Shown here: positions 3,519-5,697 of the stretch, one piece after another
Numbering within the stretch: position 1 is the stretch's first letter
How the letters are laid out: each line of letters starts with the position of its first letter
Origin: Acidobacteriota bacterium
GTDB taxonomy: Bacteria > Acidobacteriota > Terriglobia > Bryobacterales > Bryobacteraceae
Length of the DNA: 5,697 bases
Direction: 5' to 3'
Assembly (NCBI GenBank): GCA_947466555.1
Contig: CANIFK010000388.1
Coordinates: 1 to 5,697, forward strand
Notes under the pieces: model-generated
Database searches by the model: none
The model's input: only the letters and a program-made list of their open reading frames with translations
Told to the model about the DNA's origin: nothing
Program-made: the position numbers and the translations under genes

Positions 3519-5697
3519 AGTTGTCTGATCTTTCGAAGAATCCGCCCACCAGCGGGGCGATCCCCTCTGCCCCGGTGGAACCCGTCCTCGACCAGCTCTT
3601 CCAAAACCTTCTCGATAAGTTCGAACGCACTCACCCCGGGGAAGACTCTTCCCCCCTCACCGCCGCCTACCAACTCGCCCTCCGCATGCACGCCGGCCAG
3701 AAACGGCAGTCCGGCGAACCCTACCTCGTACACCCCCTCGAAGTCGCCCATATCCTCGCCGACATGACGACGGACCGAACATGCCTCGTCACCGGTATCC
3801 TGCACGATGTCGTTGAAGACACCGGTGTCACCATCGAAGAGGTACGCAAACAGTTCGGCGACGACGTTGCCGCCTGTGTCGACGGCGTCACCAAGCTCGC
3901 CAAGTTAAAGTTCTACTCGCGCGAGGAACGCCAGGCCGAAAGCGTTCGCAAGATGCTCCTCGCCATGGTCAAGGACATCCGCGTCGTTCTCGTTAAACTG
4001 GCCGACCGGCTCCACAACATGCGCACCTTGGGCGCCCTCCCGCGCGACCGCCAGGAGCGCATCGCCCAGGAGACTCTCGAAATCTACGCCCCCATCGCGC
4101 ACCGCCTCGGTATGGGTAAGGTGCGTGCGGAGCTAGAAGACCTCGGCTTCCAATACACCGATCCGCAGGCCTTCGGCGAAATCCTCGACGCCATCGAGTC
4201 CAAGCGTAAGGCCAATCAAGGGCTCCTCGACGAAATCCGCTCCGCCGTCGAAGTGAAGCTCCGCCGCGAGGATATCCCCGCCCGCATCGAGGCGCGTCTA
4301 AAACGGCCCTACTCCATCTGGCAGAAGCTCAAGCGGCAGAAGATCTCCATCGATCAGGTCTACGACCTCCTCGCCGTCCGCATCATCACGGATTCGGTGA
4401 AGAACTGCTATGCCGCCCTCGGCACGCTCCACGGCGATTGGCACCCCATCCCGGGCCGTATCAAGGACTTCATCGCCATCCCGCGGCCCAATCTCTACCA
4501 GTCGCTCCATACCTCCGTCATCGGCCCCGGCGGCCAGCCCTTCGAAGTCCAGATCCGGACCGAAGAGATGCACCGCATCGCCGAGGACGGTATCGCCGCC
4601 CACTGGAAGTACAAGGAAGGCCATAAGCACGCCATGGCCGACGAGCAGCAGATCGCCTGGCTCCGCCAGCTCGTCGAATGGCAGCGGGAAATGCACGACC
4701 CCGGCGAGTTCATGTCGACTCTCAAAGTCGACCTGTACCCCGAAGAGGTTTACACCTTCACGCCCAAAGGCAAGGTGATCGTCCTCCCGCGCGAAGCCAC
4801 GCCCATCGATTTCGCCTACGCCATCCACACCGAAGTCGGCAACCTCTGCGTCGGCGCCAAGGTCAATGGCCGTATCGTCCCGCTGAAGTACACGCTCAAA
4901 AACGGCGACGTCGTCGACATCCTCACCCAGTCCGGCCACCTGCCTTCCAAAGACTGGCTCTCCATCGCCAAGACCTCCAAAGCGCGCAACAAAATCAAGG
5001 CGGTCATCAACACCACTGAACGCGCCAAGGCCGTCGAAATCGGCGAAAAATACCTGGAAAAAGAGGCCCGCCGGCTCGGCGTGCAGTGGAAAAAGGTGAC
5101 GCGCGAACAGGTTCTTTCGGTGGCCAACGAATACGGCTTTCCGAAGATGGAAGACCTCCACGCCGCGCTCGGCTACGGCAAGTTCTCCGCCCGTCAGGTG
5201 CTCATCAAACTCGCGCCCGAACAGGTGGAGGCATACGACCGCGCCACCGCGCCGGCCGAACCCGCGCCCACCGTCATCCGCGAGGACGATAACAAAGATC
5301 TCGTCATCAAGGTGAAGGGGATCGACGACGTGATGGTCTACCGCGCCAAGTGCTGCAACCCCATCCGCGGTGAACAGATCGTCGGCTACATCACCCGTGG
5401 CAAAGGCGTTGCCGTTCACGCCGTCAACTGCACCAACGTCCAGAATCTGATGTACGAAGTCGAACGCAAGATCGTCGTCGAATGGGTCCGCACCACCGAC
5501 GATACCTTCGCCGTTCGCCTCACCGCCTACGCCGACGACCGCCCCGGTATCTTGAGCCACCTCACCAGCGTCGTCTTCCACGAAGGCTCGAACATCAAGG
5601 CTCTCGAAGCCCAGCCCGACGAGCAGCGCGGCGATGGCAGCGCCATCATCACCATGCTCCTCGACGTCAAGGATAAGAAACAGCTCGAACGTGTCGT
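3503..5697 (+). CDS. rel: Bifunctional (p)ppGpp synthetase/hydrolase, RelA/SpoT family, 3'-truncated
   Basis: This cytoplasmic enzyme makes (p)ppGpp from ATP and GDP/GTP and also hydrolyses it, controlling the stringent response. The window holds 731 codons; the frame is open to the edge and probably lacks only the end. The hydrolase domain keeps its metal ligands His77, His101-Asp102 (LHDVVEDT) and Asp168 (ADRLHNMR), spaced as in the Streptococcus Rel enzyme. The synthetase domain has Asp288 (YDLLAVRI), the RIKD motif at 319-322 typical of bifunctional Rel rather than the EXDD of RelA, Tyr332 (NLYQSLHT) and Glu348 (EVQIRT). TGS covers about 416-475. The zinc-finger residues are Cys617, Cys618, His639 and Cys643. 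ACT begins near 662 with DDRPGIL at 678-684 and is cut. GTG 3503 is the first start after the in-frame TAG 3488-3490 and has AGGGG nine bases upstream; TTG 3521 is the alternative. Both activities look intact. Confidence 0.97.
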   Translation, partial: MSQPAKLSDLSKNPPTSGAIPSAPVEPVLDQLFQNLLDKFERTHPGEDSSPLTAAYQLALRMHAGQKRQSGEPYLVHPLEVAHILADMTTDRTCLVTGILHDVVEDTGVTIEEVRKQFGDDVAACVDGVTKLAKLKFYSREERQAESVRKMLLAMVKDIRVVLVKLADRLHNMRTLGALPRDRQERIAQETLEIYAPIAHRLGMGKVRAELEDLGFQYTDPQAFGEILDAIESKRKANQGLLDEIRSAVEVKLRREDIPARIEARLKRPYSIWQKLKRQKISIDQVYDLLAVRIITDSVKNCYAALGTLHGDWHPIPGRIKDFIAIPRPNLYQSLHTSVIGPGGQPFEVQIRTEEMHRIAEDGIAAHWKYKEGHKHAMADEQQIAWLRQLVEWQREMHDPGEFMSTLKVDLYPEEVYTFTPKGKVIVLPREATPIDFAYAIHTEVGNLCVGAKVNGRIVPLKYTLKNGDVVDILTQSGHLPSKDWLSIAKTSKARNKIKAVINTTERAKAVEIGEKYLEKEARRLGVQWKKVTREQVLSVANEYGFPKMEDLHAALGYGKFSARQVLIKLAPEQVEAYDRATAPAEPAPTVIREDDNKDLVIKVKGIDDVMVYRAKCCNPIRGEQIVGYITRGKGVAVHAVNCTNVQNLMYEVERKIVVEWVRTTDDTFAVRLTAYADDRPGILSHLTSVVFHEGSNIKALEAQPDEQRGDGSAIITMLLDVKDKKQLERV

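Noticed and set aside
4298..5581. 427-codon open frame on the minus strand
   Set aside because: It is entirely opposite the well-conserved rel synthetase, TGS and zinc-finger regions. The protein is a low-complexity mix of Asp, Gly, Val and Phe typical of an antisense shadow.

Overview
The window is a densely packed, GC-rich, all-plus-strand piece of a Gram-negative chromosome. It holds five complete or nearly complete protein genes and one 5'-truncated gene. The best taxonomic guess is the phylum Acidobacteriota, possibly the Bryobacter/Solibacter side. This rests on the TonB fragment, whose glycine/valine/proline-rich spacer and C-terminal domain resemble what I recall of acidobacterial TonB proteins, and on the tonB-exbB-exbD-exbD-TPR order. 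No search was run, so this is inference.

Layout: 1-555 is the C-terminal part of a TonB-family energy transducer whose membrane anchor lies upstream of the window. 556-778 is a 223-base non-coding gap full of perfect inverted repeats. 779-1516 is an ExbB/TolQ/MotA-type proton channel. 1517-1619 is a gap with a 10-bp all-G/C hairpin. 1620-2093 and 2142-2570 are two different ExbD/TolR-type proteins. 2604-3425 is a probable lipoprotein with tetratricopeptide repeats. 3426-3502 is a short gap that folds with the following start codon into a long hairpin. 3503 to the end is a bifunctional RelA/SpoT-type (p)ppGpp synthetase/hydrolase, cut off in its C-terminal ACT domain.

How the parts fit: ExbB and ExbD proteins form an inner-membrane, proton-driven motor. 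TonB carries the energy across the periplasm to outer-membrane TonB-dependent transporters. Two ExbD paralogues and a TPR lipoprotein directly behind them suggest a motor with an added periplasmic scaffold. The genes are spaced like an operon, each with a good Shine-Dalgarno sequence. The Rel gene follows in the same direction and may be co-transcribed, but its role is stringent-response control and need not relate to the transport motor.

The most unusual signals are non-coding. One is a run of five hairpins between tonB and exbB. Another is a 10-bp G/C hairpin between exbB and the first exbD. The third is an approximately 27-bp imperfect hairpin that buries both the ribosome-binding site and the GTG start of rel. 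None has a U-tract, so they do not look like ordinary terminators; they are candidates for RNA-level control.
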